Assembly: GCF_013046825.1 (NCBI RefSeq)
Contig: NZ_CP053187.1
Coordinates: 62,001-126,000 of the forward strand
Source of the DNA: Turicibacter sanguinis
Lineage (GTDB): Bacteria; Bacillota_I; Bacilli_A; MOL361; Turicibacteraceae
Direction: 5' to 3'
Length of the DNA stretch: 64,000 bases
Shown: piece after piece, positions 43,524-52,060 of the stretch
Layout of the letters: every line of letters starts with the position of its first letter
Numbering within the stretch: position 1 is the first letter of the stretch
Translations under genes and position numbers: made by a program
The notes under the pieces: model-generated
Told to the model about the DNA's origin: nothing
What the model saw: only the letters and a program-made list of their open reading frames with translations
Database searches by the model: none

Positions 43524-44858
43524 TTATTTCGCTACACTTCCTGCAATATTTAAAGCATCCCACGTTCTTGCAAATGGTGGTGCATAGCATAAGTCTAACA
43601 TTGCCAGTTGATCGGTTGTCAATCCTGCAAAAATAGCAGTAGCTAATACATTAACTCGTTGAACTGCATCTTTACGTCCAACAACTTGTCCGCCTAATAA
43701 TACTTTTGTATCAGCATTATAGATTAACTTCACATAAATTTTGGTTTGTCCTGGATAATAACTTGTTTGATTCATATCTGTAATAAATACTGTTTTATAG
43801 TTTAATCCTAAATTTTTAGCCTCTTGTTCAGATAATCCAGTACGCCCGGCTTCTAAATCCATTACTTTTAGACACGCTGAACCTAAAGAACCGTTAAATT
43901 GTTGATGGGCACCTGCTAAATTTTCACCAATAATGCGTCCCATTTTATTTGCAACCGTTGCTAATGGAATATAAGCCGGTTCAGATTTCAAAATATGATT
44001 GATACTTGCACAATCACCAGCTGCGTAAATATCTTCAATTGAAGTACGCCCCTCTTGATCAATGATAATGGCACCATTACGGAGCATTTTAATTCCTGTA
44101 TCTACTAAAAATTCAGTATTCGGTCGTACACCAGCAGTTAAGACAACAATATCGACATCATAACTTTCATCTTTAGTTTGAATTTTAGTTACATATTCTT
44201 GACCTTCTAAAGCTGTAACTGTTTGAGCTAAATGCAGATGAACATTGTGAGCTCTTAGCTCTTCTTCTAGAATATCTGTTATTTCTTTATCAAAAGTATC
44301 AACCAGAACACGATCATTTAATTGGAAAACATGAACTTCTTTTCCATATTGCTTAGCCGCTTCAACAACCTCAAGCCCAATAAACCCTGCTCCTACAATC
44401 GCAACACGATTTAAATCAGAATTTTGCATTGCTTGTTTTAAATCATGACCGTCTTCCATGCTTTTTAAAGTGTAAACATGTTTAAGATTTACATTTTGAA
44501 TTGGAGGGATAATGGCACTTGCTCCTGTTGCAACCATTAATCGATCATAGTAATCGTCAAACACTTCATTTGTTGTTAAATTTTTTACAGTTACAACTTT
44601 ATTATCTACATCTACTTTTAATACTTCATGTTCTGGATGAACAGAAATTCCTGAGGAATTGAATTGCTCTACTGTTCTTGCAATCATATTTTGAGAATCT
44701 TCAAAGAAATTTCCGACAAAATAAGGTAAACCACATGCTCCAAATGAAACATGTTTTGATTTTTCATATACTGTTATACTTGCATCTTTATTTGAACGCT
44801 TTAATTTTGCAGCAGCACTCATTCCAGCTGCAACACCACCAATAATAACAACCTTCAT
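43524..44858 (-). CDS. CoA-disulfide reductase/NADH oxidase family flavoprotein
   Basis: About 444 residues. FAD-binding VVIIGGVAAGMSAAAKLKR at the N-terminus, the single redox cysteine in FGACGLPYFVGN (near residue 42), NAD-binding VAIVGAGFIGLEVVEAAKQY around 150-170, FAD motif IYAAGDCASINH and a C-terminal dimer domain. Members reduce CoA disulfide, persulfides or oxygen using NAD(P)H; sequence alone does not choose between these. AAGGAGG is followed by two adjacent ATGs; the second gives the better spacing. It is the only protein gene between the two large tRNA arrays. Confidence 0.9.
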   Translation of the reverse strand: MKVVIIGGVAAGMSAAAKLKRSNKDASITVYEKSKHVSFGACGLPYFVGNFFEDSQNMIARTVEQFNSSGISVHPEHEVLKVDVDNKVVTVKNLTTNEVFDDYYDRLMVATGASAIIPPIQNVNLKHVYTLKSMEDGHDLKQAMQNSDLNRVAIVGAGFIGLEVVEAAKQYGKEVHVFQLNDRVLVDTFDKEITDILEEELRAHNVHLHLAQTVTALEGQEYVTKIQTKDESYDVDIVVLTAGVRPNTEFLVDTGIKMLRNGAIIIDQEGRTSIEDIYAAGDCASINHILKSEPAYIPLATVANKMGRIIGENLAGAHQQFNGSLGSACLKVMDLEAGRTGLSEQEAKNLGLNYKTVFITDMNQTSYYPGQTKIYVKLIYNADTKVLLGGQVVGRKDAVQRVNVLATAIFAGLTTDQLAMLDLCYAPPFARTWDALNIAGSVAK

Positions 44859-44942
44859 CATATAACCTCCTTAAAATTACCTTACATTATCTTATATTAT
44901 ATCAAATTTTCTCATAATATATATAAATAATGCCAAGCATAA

Positions 44943-44967
44943 AAAAAACATCCTTTAAGGATGTTAT
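44943..44967 (-). terminator. Terminator of tRNA array B
   Basis: Same hairpin as in copy A with a T-run one base longer. Confidence 0.85.
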
Positions 44968-44978
44968 CTACTAATTTA

Positions 44979-45055
44979 TGGGGCGACTGATGGGAATCGA
45001 ACCCACGAATGCCGGAGCCACAATCCGGTGCGTTAACCACTTCGCCACAATCGCC
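44979..45055 (-). tRNA. tRNA-His (anticodon GTG)
   Basis: Array B; identical to 40959-41035. Confidence 0.97.
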
Positions 45056-45056
45056 A

Positions 45057-45130
45057 TGGCAGGGGTGGCAGGAATCGAACCCACGCTAACGGTTTTGGAG
45101 ACCGCTGTTCTACCGTTAAACTACACCCCT
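45057..45130 (-). tRNA. tRNA-Trp (anticodon CCA)
   Basis: Array B; identical to 41037-41110. Confidence 0.97.
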
Positions 45131-45140
45131 ATTAAATTAA

Positions 45141-45216
<76 letters not shown>

Positions 45217-45225
45217 ACTAATAAA

Positions 45226-45302
45226 TGGTGACCCGTACGGGATTCGAACCCGTGTATGCATGCGTGAAAGGCATGTGTGTTAAACCGCTTCACCAACGGG
45301 CC
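45226..45302 (-). tRNA. tRNA-Glu (anticodon TTC)
   Basis: Array B; identical to 41206-41282. Confidence 0.96.
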
Positions 45303-45312
45303 ATTATTATAA

Positions 45313-45389
45313 TGGCGCCCCAACTAGGACTCGAACCTAGGACCCCTTGATTAACAGTCAAGTGCTCTAACCAACTGAGCTATTGAGGC
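45313..45389 (-). tRNA. tRNA-Asn (anticodon GTT)
   Basis: Array B; identical to 41293-41369. Confidence 0.97.
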
Positions 45390-45396
45390 ATTGTAC

Positions 45397-45506
45397 AACC
45401 TAGCAACGTCCTACTCTCGCACTTGCGTACTACCCTCGGCGCTAAGGAGCTTAACTTCTGTGTTCGGTATGGGAACAGGTGTGACCTCCTTGCCATCATC
45501 ACTAGA
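45397..45506 (-). rRNA. rrf: 5S rRNA embedded in tRNA array B
   Basis: Identical to the 5S gene of array A, again between tRNA-Leu and tRNA-Asn and without 16S or 23S genes. Confidence 0.95.
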
Positions 45507-45513
45507 TTATATT

Positions 45514-45602
45514 TGGTGCCTAGGGCCGGAATCGAACCGGCACGGGTGTCACCACCCGCAGGATTTTAAGTCCTGTGCGTCTACCAGTTCCGCCACCCAG
45601 GC
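45514..45602 (-). tRNA. tRNA-Leu (anticodon TAA)
   Basis: Array B; identical to 41494-41582. Confidence 0.97.
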
Positions 45603-45638
45603 ATTTCATTATTTCAGGCACGCGCCTATTTTCAAAAA

Positions 45639-45714
45639 TGGTGTCCTGCAGAGGACTCGAACCTCTGACCCTCTGATTAAAAGTCAGATGCTCTACCAAC
45701 TGAGCTAGCAGGAC
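45639..45714 (-). tRNA. tRNA-Lys (anticodon TTT)
   Basis: Array B; identical to 41619-41694. Confidence 0.97.
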
Positions 45715-45719
45715 TTTTA

Positions 45720-45795
45720 TGGTGGAGGATGACGGGCTCGAACCGCCGACCCTCTGCTTGTAAGGCAGATGCTCTCCCAGCTGAGCTAATCCTCC
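45720..45795 (-). tRNA. tRNA-Val (anticodon TAC)
   Basis: Array B; identical to 41700-41775. Confidence 0.97.
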
Positions 45796-45798
45796 AAA

Positions 45799-45874
45799 TG
45801 GTGGCTTGGGACGGAATCGAACCGCCGACACAAGGATTTTCAGTCCTTTGCTCTACCGACTGAGCTACCAAGCC
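45799..45874 (-). tRNA. tRNA-Phe (anticodon GAA)
   Basis: Array B; identical to 41779-41854. Confidence 0.97.
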
Positions 45875-45882
45875 TATTTAAA

Positions 45883-45958
45883 TGGCGGTCCAGACGGGAA
45901 TCGAACCCGCGATCTCCTGCGTGACAGGCAGGCATGTTAACCGCTACACCACTGGACC
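45883..45958 (-). tRNA. tRNA-Asp (anticodon GTC)
   Basis: Array B; identical to 41863-41938. Confidence 0.97.
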
Positions 45959-45961
45959 TTT

Positions 45962-46037
<76 letters not shown>

Positions 46038-46054
46038 ATGTTATTTAATTAATA

Positions 46055-46147
46055 TGGCGGAGGAAGAGGGATTCGAACCCCCGCTACGCTCTCACGTACT
46101 GTCGGTTTTCAAGACCGATCCCTTCAGCCGGACTTGGGTATTCCTCC
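46055..46147 (-). tRNA. tRNA-Ser (anticodon TGA)
   Basis: Array B; identical to 42035-42127. Confidence 0.97.
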
Positions 46148-46157
46148 ACATATTAGT

Positions 46158-46234
46158 TGGTAGCGGAGGAGGGACTCGAACCCCCAACCTCACGGGTATG
46201 AACCGTACGCTCTAGCCAGTTGAGCTACTCCGCC
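46158..46234 (-). tRNA. Elongator tRNA-Met (anticodon CAT)
   Basis: Array B; identical to 42138-42214. The tRNA-Ala gene that should precede it in transcription is missing. Confidence 0.9.
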
Positions 46235-46261
46235 ATTTTATTATTTTTTTTATTTGATTAA

Positions 46262-46338
46262 TGGTCGGGAAGACAGGATTCGAACCTGCGACCCCCTGGT
46301 CCCAAACCAGGTGCTCTACCAAGCTGAGCCACTTCCCG
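46262..46338 (-). tRNA. tRNA-Pro (anticodon TGG)
   Basis: Array B; identical to 42330-42406. Confidence 0.97.
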
Positions 46339-46343
46339 TTTTA

Positions 46344-46420
46344 TGGCGCGCCCAAGAGGAGTCGAACCCCTAACCTTTTGATCCGTAGTCAAACGCTCTA
46401 TCCAATTGAGCTATGGGCGC
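46344..46420 (-). tRNA. tRNA-Arg (anticodon ACG)
   Basis: Array B; identical to 42412-42488. Confidence 0.97.
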
Positions 46421-46428
46421 TATTAAGT

Positions 46429-46517
46429 TGGTGCCTAGGGCCGGAATCGAACCGGCACGGGTGTCACCACCCGCAGGATTTTAAGTCCTGTGCGTCTACC
46501 AGTTCCGCCACCCAGGC
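46429..46517 (-). tRNA. tRNA-Leu (anticodon TAA)
   Basis: Array B, second copy; identical to 42497-42585. Confidence 0.97.
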
Positions 46518-46555
46518 ATTTATTTATCCATAAATGTTTATTCTTTTTTTTAAAA

Positions 46556-46631
46556 TGGTGTCCTGCAGAGGACTCGAACCTCTGACCCTCTGATTAAAAG
46601 TCAGATGCTCTACCAACTGAGCTAGCAGGAC
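46556..46631 (-). tRNA. tRNA-Lys (anticodon TTT)
   Basis: Array B, second copy; identical to 42624-42699. Confidence 0.97.
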
Positions 46632-46637
46632 TTTTAA

Positions 46638-46712
46638 TGGCTGGGCTAGCTGGATTCGAACCAGCGCATGACGGAGTCAAAGTCCGTTGCCTTACCGCTT
46701 GGCTATAGCCCA
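46638..46712 (-). tRNA. tRNA-Gln (anticodon TTG)
   Basis: Array B; identical to 42706-42780. Confidence 0.97.
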
Positions 46713-46721
46713 TTTTCAAAA

Positions 46722-46806
46722 TGGTGGTGGGGGACGGATTCGAACCGCCGAACTCGGAGAGAGCGGATTTACAGTCCGCCGCGTTTAGCCACTTCGCTAC
46801 CCCACC
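46722..46806 (-). tRNA. tRNA-Tyr (anticodon GTA)
   Basis: Array B; identical to 42790-42874. Confidence 0.97.
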
Positions 46807-46809
46807 AGA

Positions 46810-46885
<76 letters not shown>

Positions 46886-46905
46886 ATCTTTTTTTTATTT
46901 AATTA

Positions 46906-46981
46906 TGGTGGAGGATGACGGGCTCGAACCGCCGACCCTCTGCTTGTAAGGCAGATGCTCTCCCAGCTGAGCTAATCCTCC
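46906..46981 (-). tRNA. tRNA-Val (anticodon TAC)
   Basis: Array B, second copy; identical to 42972-43047. Confidence 0.97.
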
Positions 46982-47008
46982 ATGCAGATATTTCTATCTA
47001 ATTTTAAA

Positions 47009-47085
47009 TGGTGACCCGTACGGGATTCGAACCCGTGTATGCATGCGTGAAAGGCATGTGTGTTAAACCGCTTCACCAACGGGCC
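47009..47085 (-). tRNA. tRNA-Glu (anticodon TTC)
   Basis: Array B, first transcribed gene; identical to 43075-43151. Confidence 0.96.
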
Positions 47086-47112
47086 TTTTATTTTCCGTTT
47101 TGCGACTTCGTT

Positions 47113-47381
47113 ATTCTATCATCTCAACTTGTTTTCGTCAAGAGTTTTTTTGAAAAAAGTTTTTTTCAAGAAGTTACTCGATTATTTTATCAACCAACAT
47201 CTCTTTTGTCAAATACTTTTTAAAATTCTTTGTTAGTTCGTTTTATTTACCAGAAACGAACTTCTATATAATACCAAGTTTGTCGTTTCTTGTCAAATCT
47301 TTTTTGAAAAAAGTTTTTCAATTCATTACCTTTTATTGAAACGAACTTCTATATATTATCAAGTTTGTCGTTTTTTGTCAA
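47113..47381 (-). promoter_or_regulatory. Four tandem promoters of tRNA array B
   Basis: On the minus strand: TTGACA..TAATAT at 47381-47353, TTGACA..TATTAT at 47296-47268, TTGACA..TAAAAT at 47212-47184 and TTGACG..TAGAAT at 47141-47113, all with 17-base spacers. The outermost differs from its counterpart in array A. Confidence 0.8.
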
Positions 47382-47411
47382 ACCTATTTCCAAACTTTTT
47401 GAAGAATTTTA

Positions 47412-47438
47412 AAGTAGCATCTAATGATGCTACTTTTT
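47412..47438. terminator. Hairpin at the end of the PAP2 gene
   Basis: AAAGTAGCATC pairs with GATGCTACTTT; the T-run is better on the plus strand. It overlaps the last codons of the minus-strand gene and separates it from the array B promoters. Confidence 0.6.
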
Positions 47439-48269
47439 CTCTTGTCCTTTCCCCTTAAAAAACAAGGGATAGATACCAAATCCTATAAAACTTATACTGC
47501 TATAAATAATAAAAGTTGCATTCCTAATCTCTCCTAGGATTTCTTTGAATACATGTTTAAGACTTAAAATAACAAGAATTCCAATTAAGCATCTTAAGAT
47601 TTTAATCACTAGTGTTGTATTCTCTTGAAATTGAATATACCTTTTTTCAATTGTTGTTCCGAGCGCAAATCCAATAAATGTTCCTAATGATTTTGAAAAA
47701 TCTATTGAAGTCATAAAAATCCCAGGAATGAAAACAATTAAAGTCGCTAAATATAAGAACTGTTTATTTTCTGTTCTTTCATAAAGATAATACGTAATCG
47801 TTGCGACTATAATTCCAAGCAGTAATCCAACTATTACATCACGCGGATAATGAACACCTAAGTAGAGTCTAGAAATCGCAACTAATAATATAAGAAGTAA
47901 ACTTCCCCATCTAATCGAGCGCTTCTTCAGGAATATTCCTATCGCAAAATAGGTTGAAGAGGCTCCTTGCGTATGTCCGCTTGGAAATGAATAACCTGTT
48001 GCCGTCTGAGTTCTTAGAGAACGAATCCCTTCTTTACCAATCGGACGTTCTGCTTTAAAAATATTCTTAATCCAATTATTTAACAAACAACTTGTAAAAT
48101 AAGAATAGCCTATGTATTCACCAAACTTTTTATTATAGCCCCAGTAAATACAAAGAATCACCGACAAAATAACGGCACTTTCTCCTAACATCGTGATAAA
48201 CTGAACCACTTGATCTAAAACTTCATTATGTATACTTTGTATCATGCGTATAATATCTAACTCACTCAT
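47430..48269 (-). CDS. PAP2 family membrane phosphatase
   Basis: About 279 residues with six or more membrane helices. The three PAP2 motifs are present: KNIFKAERP (K-x6-RP), FSFPSGHT-type YSFPSGHTQG, and SRLYLGVHYPRDV. It should remove phosphate from a lipid or diphosphate outside the membrane, for example undecaprenyl diphosphate or phosphatidate. GAAGGGG precedes the ATG at 48269, which lies within the last codons of the upstream phosphodiesterase gene (8-base overlap), so the two are coupled. The C-terminal 90 residues add extra helices. Confidence 0.87.
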   Translation of the reverse strand: MSELDIIRMIQSIHNEVLDQVVQFITMLGESAVILSVILCIYWGYNKKFGEYIGYSYFTSCLLNNWIKNIFKAERPIGKEGIRSLRTQTATGYSFPSGHTQGASSTYFAIGIFLKKRSIRWGSLLLILLVAISRLYLGVHYPRDVIVGLLLGIIVATITYYLYERTENKQFLYLATLIVFIPGIFMTSIDFSKSLGTFIGFALGTTIEKRYIQFQENTTLVIKILRCLIGILVILSLKHVFKEILGEIRNATFIIYSSISFIGFGIYPLFFKGKGQEKK

Positions 48270-49665
48270 TTTCTTTTTCCCCTTCTTCAAATATTTCATT
48301 CAACACCCTGCCATCACAATCATAAAAATCTAATCCTAGTATGCTAGCAATAGTTGGAGCAATATCCATGACGCTTATATTTCCCATCTCAAATTGATTT
48401 TTTATCCCGACACCTGAAATCATGACAATAGTTTTATAACCTGCCTTAAGCGGTGAGTAGCCATGATTACCTTTTGTAAAATTTGATTTAACATCTTTAG
48501 AGGTTAAATCATCTTTAAATTGATAGCCCGCCTTGGCTTCAATTGCAATATCAACATCTGATGAAGCATGAAGACGCTTCAAGTCATTAACTGTATAGAT
48601 AGTTTCAATACCGTAAGTAGGATCTTGCATGACAGATCGCAGTAACGTCATCACTTCTTTTTTGATAACTGAATCGTGGTCTTTAATATAAACATAAGCT
48701 CCTAACCCAAGGGATTGAACATAAGCTTTGTAATTTAGTCCATCTTCTGTTTCAGTGATATAACCCGCTCTTTTTAACACATTATTTAAATAAACATTCT
48801 GATGAACATCCATCTGCCCATGATCACTTGTCACAACAAAGACTGTATCATCATAATATCCCGCTTCCTTTACTGCTTCTACAATTTCCATCACTGATTG
48901 CTCATACACATTAAATGCCTTCACCGATTCAATAGATTCAACACCAAAATCATGCCGAAAATGATCAACGGAAATAAGATGTATCGCTAACAAATTAGGT
49001 TTCTTAGATTTTATCGTATCAACTGCTACAGCGGTTGAAAATTGATCTAACTTAGGTTGGGTACCATCTCCTAGGATTTTTCCATATTTCAAATAGGACT
49101 TAACCAAGTACATCGGTGTACCACTTTCTAATAATTTCGTTGCTTGGTTTTCTCCTGCTAAGGCAATAATTTCAGGAATATTATAAGTGATATTTCCTCG
49201 CCCTGTGACTGGCCATAAAATACTAGCCGTCACAAATTGATGTTGTGCGAGTTTATCAAACAATGAAGGAACTTTTACTTCATCTTGATACCAGTACCAC
49301 GTTTGGTTTTTGATTGGGACTCCTACCTGTAGCTGGTGATTATGATAAATTCCGTGTTTATCCGGAGTCGTTCCAGTGACGATTGAAGTATGGATGGGAT
49401 AAGTTAAGGTTGGATAGACGGTAGTTACTTGATTAGAATAGGCTCCCCTGTTAATTAACTCTAAAAAAACAGGGCGTTGCATTAAGTTATCAAAATCCGC
49501 TTCATATACACCATCTAAACTAATCATGATGACATGTTTAGCTATTTCATTTCCTGTATAAGCTGTTTTTTTGAATACTTGTCCCAAATCAAAACACATC
49601 CAAACTCCCCCTATTAAAATAATGATTACTCCTATGTATATCATTACTTTCATTATTTTATTCAT
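48262..49665 (-). CDS. Membrane-anchored nucleotide pyrophosphatase/phosphodiesterase
   Basis: 467 residues; one N-terminal helix (residues 6-25) anchors an extracellular alkaline-phosphatase-superfamily domain of the NPP group (PF01663). Metal and nucleophile motifs: MISLDGVYEADF, nucleophile Thr in YPTLTYPIHTSIVTG, SVDHFRHDFG, VVTSDHGQMDVHQ and KGNHGYSPL. Such enzymes split nucleotide or lipid phosphodiesters. Coupled to the PAP2 gene, suggesting sequential diester and monoester cleavage of one external substrate. Confidence 0.88.
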   Translation of the reverse strand: MNKIMKVMIYIGVIIILIGGVWMCFDLGQVFKKTAYTGNEIAKHVIMISLDGVYEADFDNLMQRPVFLELINRGAYSNQVTTVYPTLTYPIHTSIVTGTTPDKHGIYHNHQLQVGVPIKNQTWYWYQDEVKVPSLFDKLAQHQFVTASILWPVTGRGNITYNIPEIIALAGENQATKLLESGTPMYLVKSYLKYGKILGDGTQPKLDQFSTAVAVDTIKSKKPNLLAIHLISVDHFRHDFGVESIESVKAFNVYEQSVMEIVEAVKEAGYYDDTVFVVTSDHGQMDVHQNVYLNNVLKRAGYITETEDGLNYKAYVQSLGLGAYVYIKDHDSVIKKEVMTLLRSVMQDPTYGIETIYTVNDLKRLHASSDVDIAIEAKAGYQFKDDLTSKDVKSNFTKGNHGYSPLKAGYKTIVMISGVGIKNQFEMGNISVMDIAPTIASILGLDFYDCDGRVLNEIFEEGEKENE

Positions 49666-49760
49666 GTTTTCACTGCCCCCATTAAATTCTCCCCTTTACC
49701 TTTTATTACACCTTATTTTTATAAACACTTAAATATAACGAGAGATTATGTTTAGCTCAT

Positions 49761-49792
49761 AAAAAAAAAAGAGTTGTCATAAAATACAACTC
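49761..49792 (-). terminator. Terminator after the rhodanese gene
   Basis: On the minus strand GAGTTGT and ACAACTC form a stem around an eight-base loop, followed by ten T. Confidence 0.85.
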
Positions 49793-49796
49793 CAAC

Positions 49797-50078
49797 CTAT
49801 CGATATTCTAACATTCCACCTAATACATTGATGACATCGTATCCTAAAGAATTTAGGTATGCTGTCACTTGCTCCGTACGAGCTCCTGAACGACAAATTA
49901 AATAATAGCACTCTGTTTTTGATAAATATTGATGGGGTTCTCTCACTAATTCTTGCATCGGGATATGTCTGGCTTGCGCTAATTTAGGTAACGTTTTAAA
50001 TTCTAATGCCTCGCGAATATCTATTAAATTGATCTCATTTAATTGAGGTTTTAAATCTTTGATATGAATGTGTTTCAT
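49797..50078 (-). CDS. Single-domain rhodanese
   Basis: About 93 residues. NEINLIDIREALEFKT and the active-site loop YYLICRSGARTEQVTAYL (catalytic Cys) with the ending NVLGGMLEY define a single rhodanese domain, a sulfur carrier or thiosulfate sulfurtransferase. AAGGAAGG is eight bases before the ATG at 50078; a GTG three codons earlier is too close. Cytosolic. Confidence 0.9.
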   Translation of the reverse strand: MKHIHIKDLKPQLNEINLIDIREALEFKTLPKLAQARHIPMQELVREPHQYLSKTECYYLICRSGARTEQVTAYLNSLGYDVINVLGGMLEYR

Positions 50079-50149
50079 ATTTTGCACCTTCCTTATCCTC
50101 TCTTATTGTACCATTGATTCTTTTATTTATAAAATGACATGCAATAAAT

Positions 50150-50185
50150 AAAAAAAGAGACTATCAGGAAAGTCTAATAGTCTCT
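50150..50185 (-). terminator. Terminator after the cold-shock gene
   Basis: On the minus strand GAGACTAT and ATAGTCTC pair and are followed by a long T-run. Confidence 0.85.
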
Positions 50186-50196
50186 TAAGTTAATGC

Positions 50197-50397
50197 TTAT
50201 AGTTTAACGATATGAGAAGCTTGTGGTCCGCGGTTTCCTTGAGTAATTTCAAATTCAACTTTTTGACCTTCTTCTAATGTTTTAAATCCATCACTTTGAA
50301 TTTCTGAGAAGTGAGCAAACACTTCATCACCGTTATCAACAGTAATAAATCCGTATCCTTTGTCAGCATTAAACCATTTTACAGTTCCTGTTGCCAT
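50197..50397 (-). CDS. Cold-shock protein, CspA/CspB family
   Basis: 66 residues, a complete cold-shock OB fold that binds single-stranded RNA and [18 protein letters not shown] (RNP1) and [10 protein letters not shown] (RNP2), ending [10 protein letters not shown]. The paralogue type (CspA, B, C) cannot be fixed. About 180 bases of AT-rich sequence precede it, enough for the long leader typical of cold-shock mRNAs. Confidence 0.96.
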   Translation of the reverse strand: MATGTVKWFNADKGYGFITVDNGDEVFAHFSEIQSDGFKTLEEGQKVEFEITQGNRGPQASHIVKL

Positions 50398-50548
50398 GTT
50401 AAAAAAACCTCCAAAAATAAAATCATTTTAATTAATTAGTTACATCTCATCTAATACATGTCATTTATTAAATATTAAAACTGATGGAACTATCATTAAT
50501 ATTGTTGGTTTTATTTTTAAAATTATTCATATTTTATAAAAAAATTTT

Positions 50549-50574
50549 AAAAGCTACTTAAAAAAGTAGCTTTT
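50549..50574. terminator. Hairpin after the RlmL-type gene
   Basis: AAAAGCTACTT pairs with AAGTAGCTTTT; close to the stop of the methyltransferase gene. Confidence 0.75.
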
Positions 50575-50579
50575 AATGA

Positions 50580-51752
50580 TTATTCTTCTGTTGAAACAGC
50601 TGTTTCAGATACGACTGCTCCATATTTTTGTTTTAAGTTATTATCAAAATATTGATAGTAACGTGTTAAGATACGTCCATTATATAATTTACGGTTTTTA
50701 TCCGCTTCACGTCCAAATGCTTTTTCAAATTTAGAGAACGACGTTAAGATATTGAAATCCCAAGTATCTAATTTACGTTTCATGATTCCTAATTTTTTGT
50801 TTAATTTGAAGACTTCATCCTCTTCACCGATACGTTCTCCATATGGAGGATTTGTAATCATATAGGCGTATTTATAATTAGAAGAGAATTTATGAAAGTC
50901 TAATTGATGGAATTCAATTGCTTTAGCAACTCCTGCTTTTTCAGCATTTTGACGAGCCGTACGTAAAACTTGTCCATCTATATCATAACCAAACATACGT
51001 AATGAGTTATTCTTGATGGCTTTACGAGCACTGTCACGAACTTGTTCAAAAATTTCAGGATCCATTGATGGCCAATCTTCGCAAACAAATTGACGATTTA
51101 ATCCAGGTGCAATATTATTTCCAATTAAAGCTGCTTCAATTAAAATCGTTCCCGATCCACAGAATGGGTCAACCAGTAAGCGTTCTGGTTTCCAACGTGA
51201 TAAGTAAACTAAAGCTGCTGCTAATGTTTCTTTTAACGGAGCTTCTCCAGCGAATTCACGATATCCACGTTTGTGTAGTCCCGCTCCTGATGTATCGATT
51301 GTTAATGTCACAACGTCTTTAAGTAATGCTACTTCAATTTTATAAACCGGTCCATCTTCTGTAAACCAATCTTGGTTATACGCGCGTTGCATACTTTTAA
51401 CAACGGCTTTTTTTACGATTGATTGGCAGTCAGGTACACTGTGTAAAGTTGATTTTACCGACTTCCCTACAACATGCATTTTCCCGTTAACTGGAATGTA
51501 TTGACTCCAGTCAATGGCTTCTGTTTGATTAAATAAATCTTCGAATGTTGTCGCTTCAAATTCTGCTACTTTGATTAAAACACGTTCTGCTGTACGTAAC
51601 CATGTATTTGTAATGGCGATGTCCATTTCATCTCCTTCAAAATGAACCTTACCATTTTCTAATTTTAAATCTTCGTAACCTAATCGTTTTAATTCGCGAG
51701 CTGTTACGGCTTCAATTCCAAATGTGGTTGTTGCAATTAATTGATAATCCAT
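50580..51752 (-). CDS. THUMP-domain 23S rRNA guanine-N2 methyltransferase, RlmL/YpsC type
   Basis: 390 residues. N-terminal THUMP RNA-binding domain (about 1-155, from TTFGIEAVTARELKRLGYE) and a C-terminal Rossmann methyltransferase: LLVDPFCGSGTILIEAAL (SAM motif) and MITNPPYGERIGEEDE (catalytic NPPY). The B. subtilis relative is YpsC, a predicted G2445 methyltransferase. AAGGAG precedes the ATG. In B. subtilis rnpB lies beside ypsC, but no RNase P RNA is visible here; 51753-52020 is AT-rich and empty. Confidence 0.92.
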   Translation of the reverse strand: MDYQLIATTTFGIEAVTARELKRLGYEDLKLENGKVHFEGDEMDIAITNTWLRTAERVLIKVAEFEATTFEDLFNQTEAIDWSQYIPVNGKMHVVGKSVKSTLHSVPDCQSIVKKAVVKSMQRAYNQDWFTEDGPVYKIEVALLKDVVTLTIDTSGAGLHKRGYREFAGEAPLKETLAAALVYLSRWKPERLLVDPFCGSGTILIEAALIGNNIAPGLNRQFVCEDWPSMDPEIFEQVRDSARKAIKNNSLRMFGYDIDGQVLRTARQNAEKAGVAKAIEFHQLDFHKFSSNYKYAYMITNPPYGERIGEEDEVFKLNKKLGIMKRKLDTWDFNILTSFSKFEKAFGREADKNRKLYNGRILTRYYQYFDNNLKQKYGAVVSETAVSTEE

Positions 51753-52021
51753 ATATATTTCTCCTTATCTTAAAGTAGATCGTTTAGTTAAACGAATACT
51801 GAGATGACATTTAATTACAAAATTAGATTTAAACTACTCTTTTATTCTATCCATCTTACTCAAACTCACAACGTCGTTTTTAAGATGGCCCAAAATACCA
51901 TTTTTAAGTTTATCATTAATCTGAACTGGTGGCAACGATTATCTAACTTTGTCGTTTGAATCGTATCAGTTTAAACCGAAAGTATCCTTTATATCATGAA
52001 CGATTAAGAAACCGTTTAAAC

Positions 52022-52060
52022 AAAAAAAGTCATTCAATTATTCACTGAATGACTTTTTTT
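52022..52060. terminator. Terminator at the end of the 52061 gene
   Basis: AAAAAAAGTCATTCA pairs with TGAATGACTTTTTTT around a short AT-rich loop. Confidence 0.88.

Noticed and set aside
51753-52020. RNase P RNA expected beside the ypsC-like gene, as in B. subtilis
   Set aside because: None of the conserved P RNA core sequences (for example GAGGAAAGTC) is seen on either strand.
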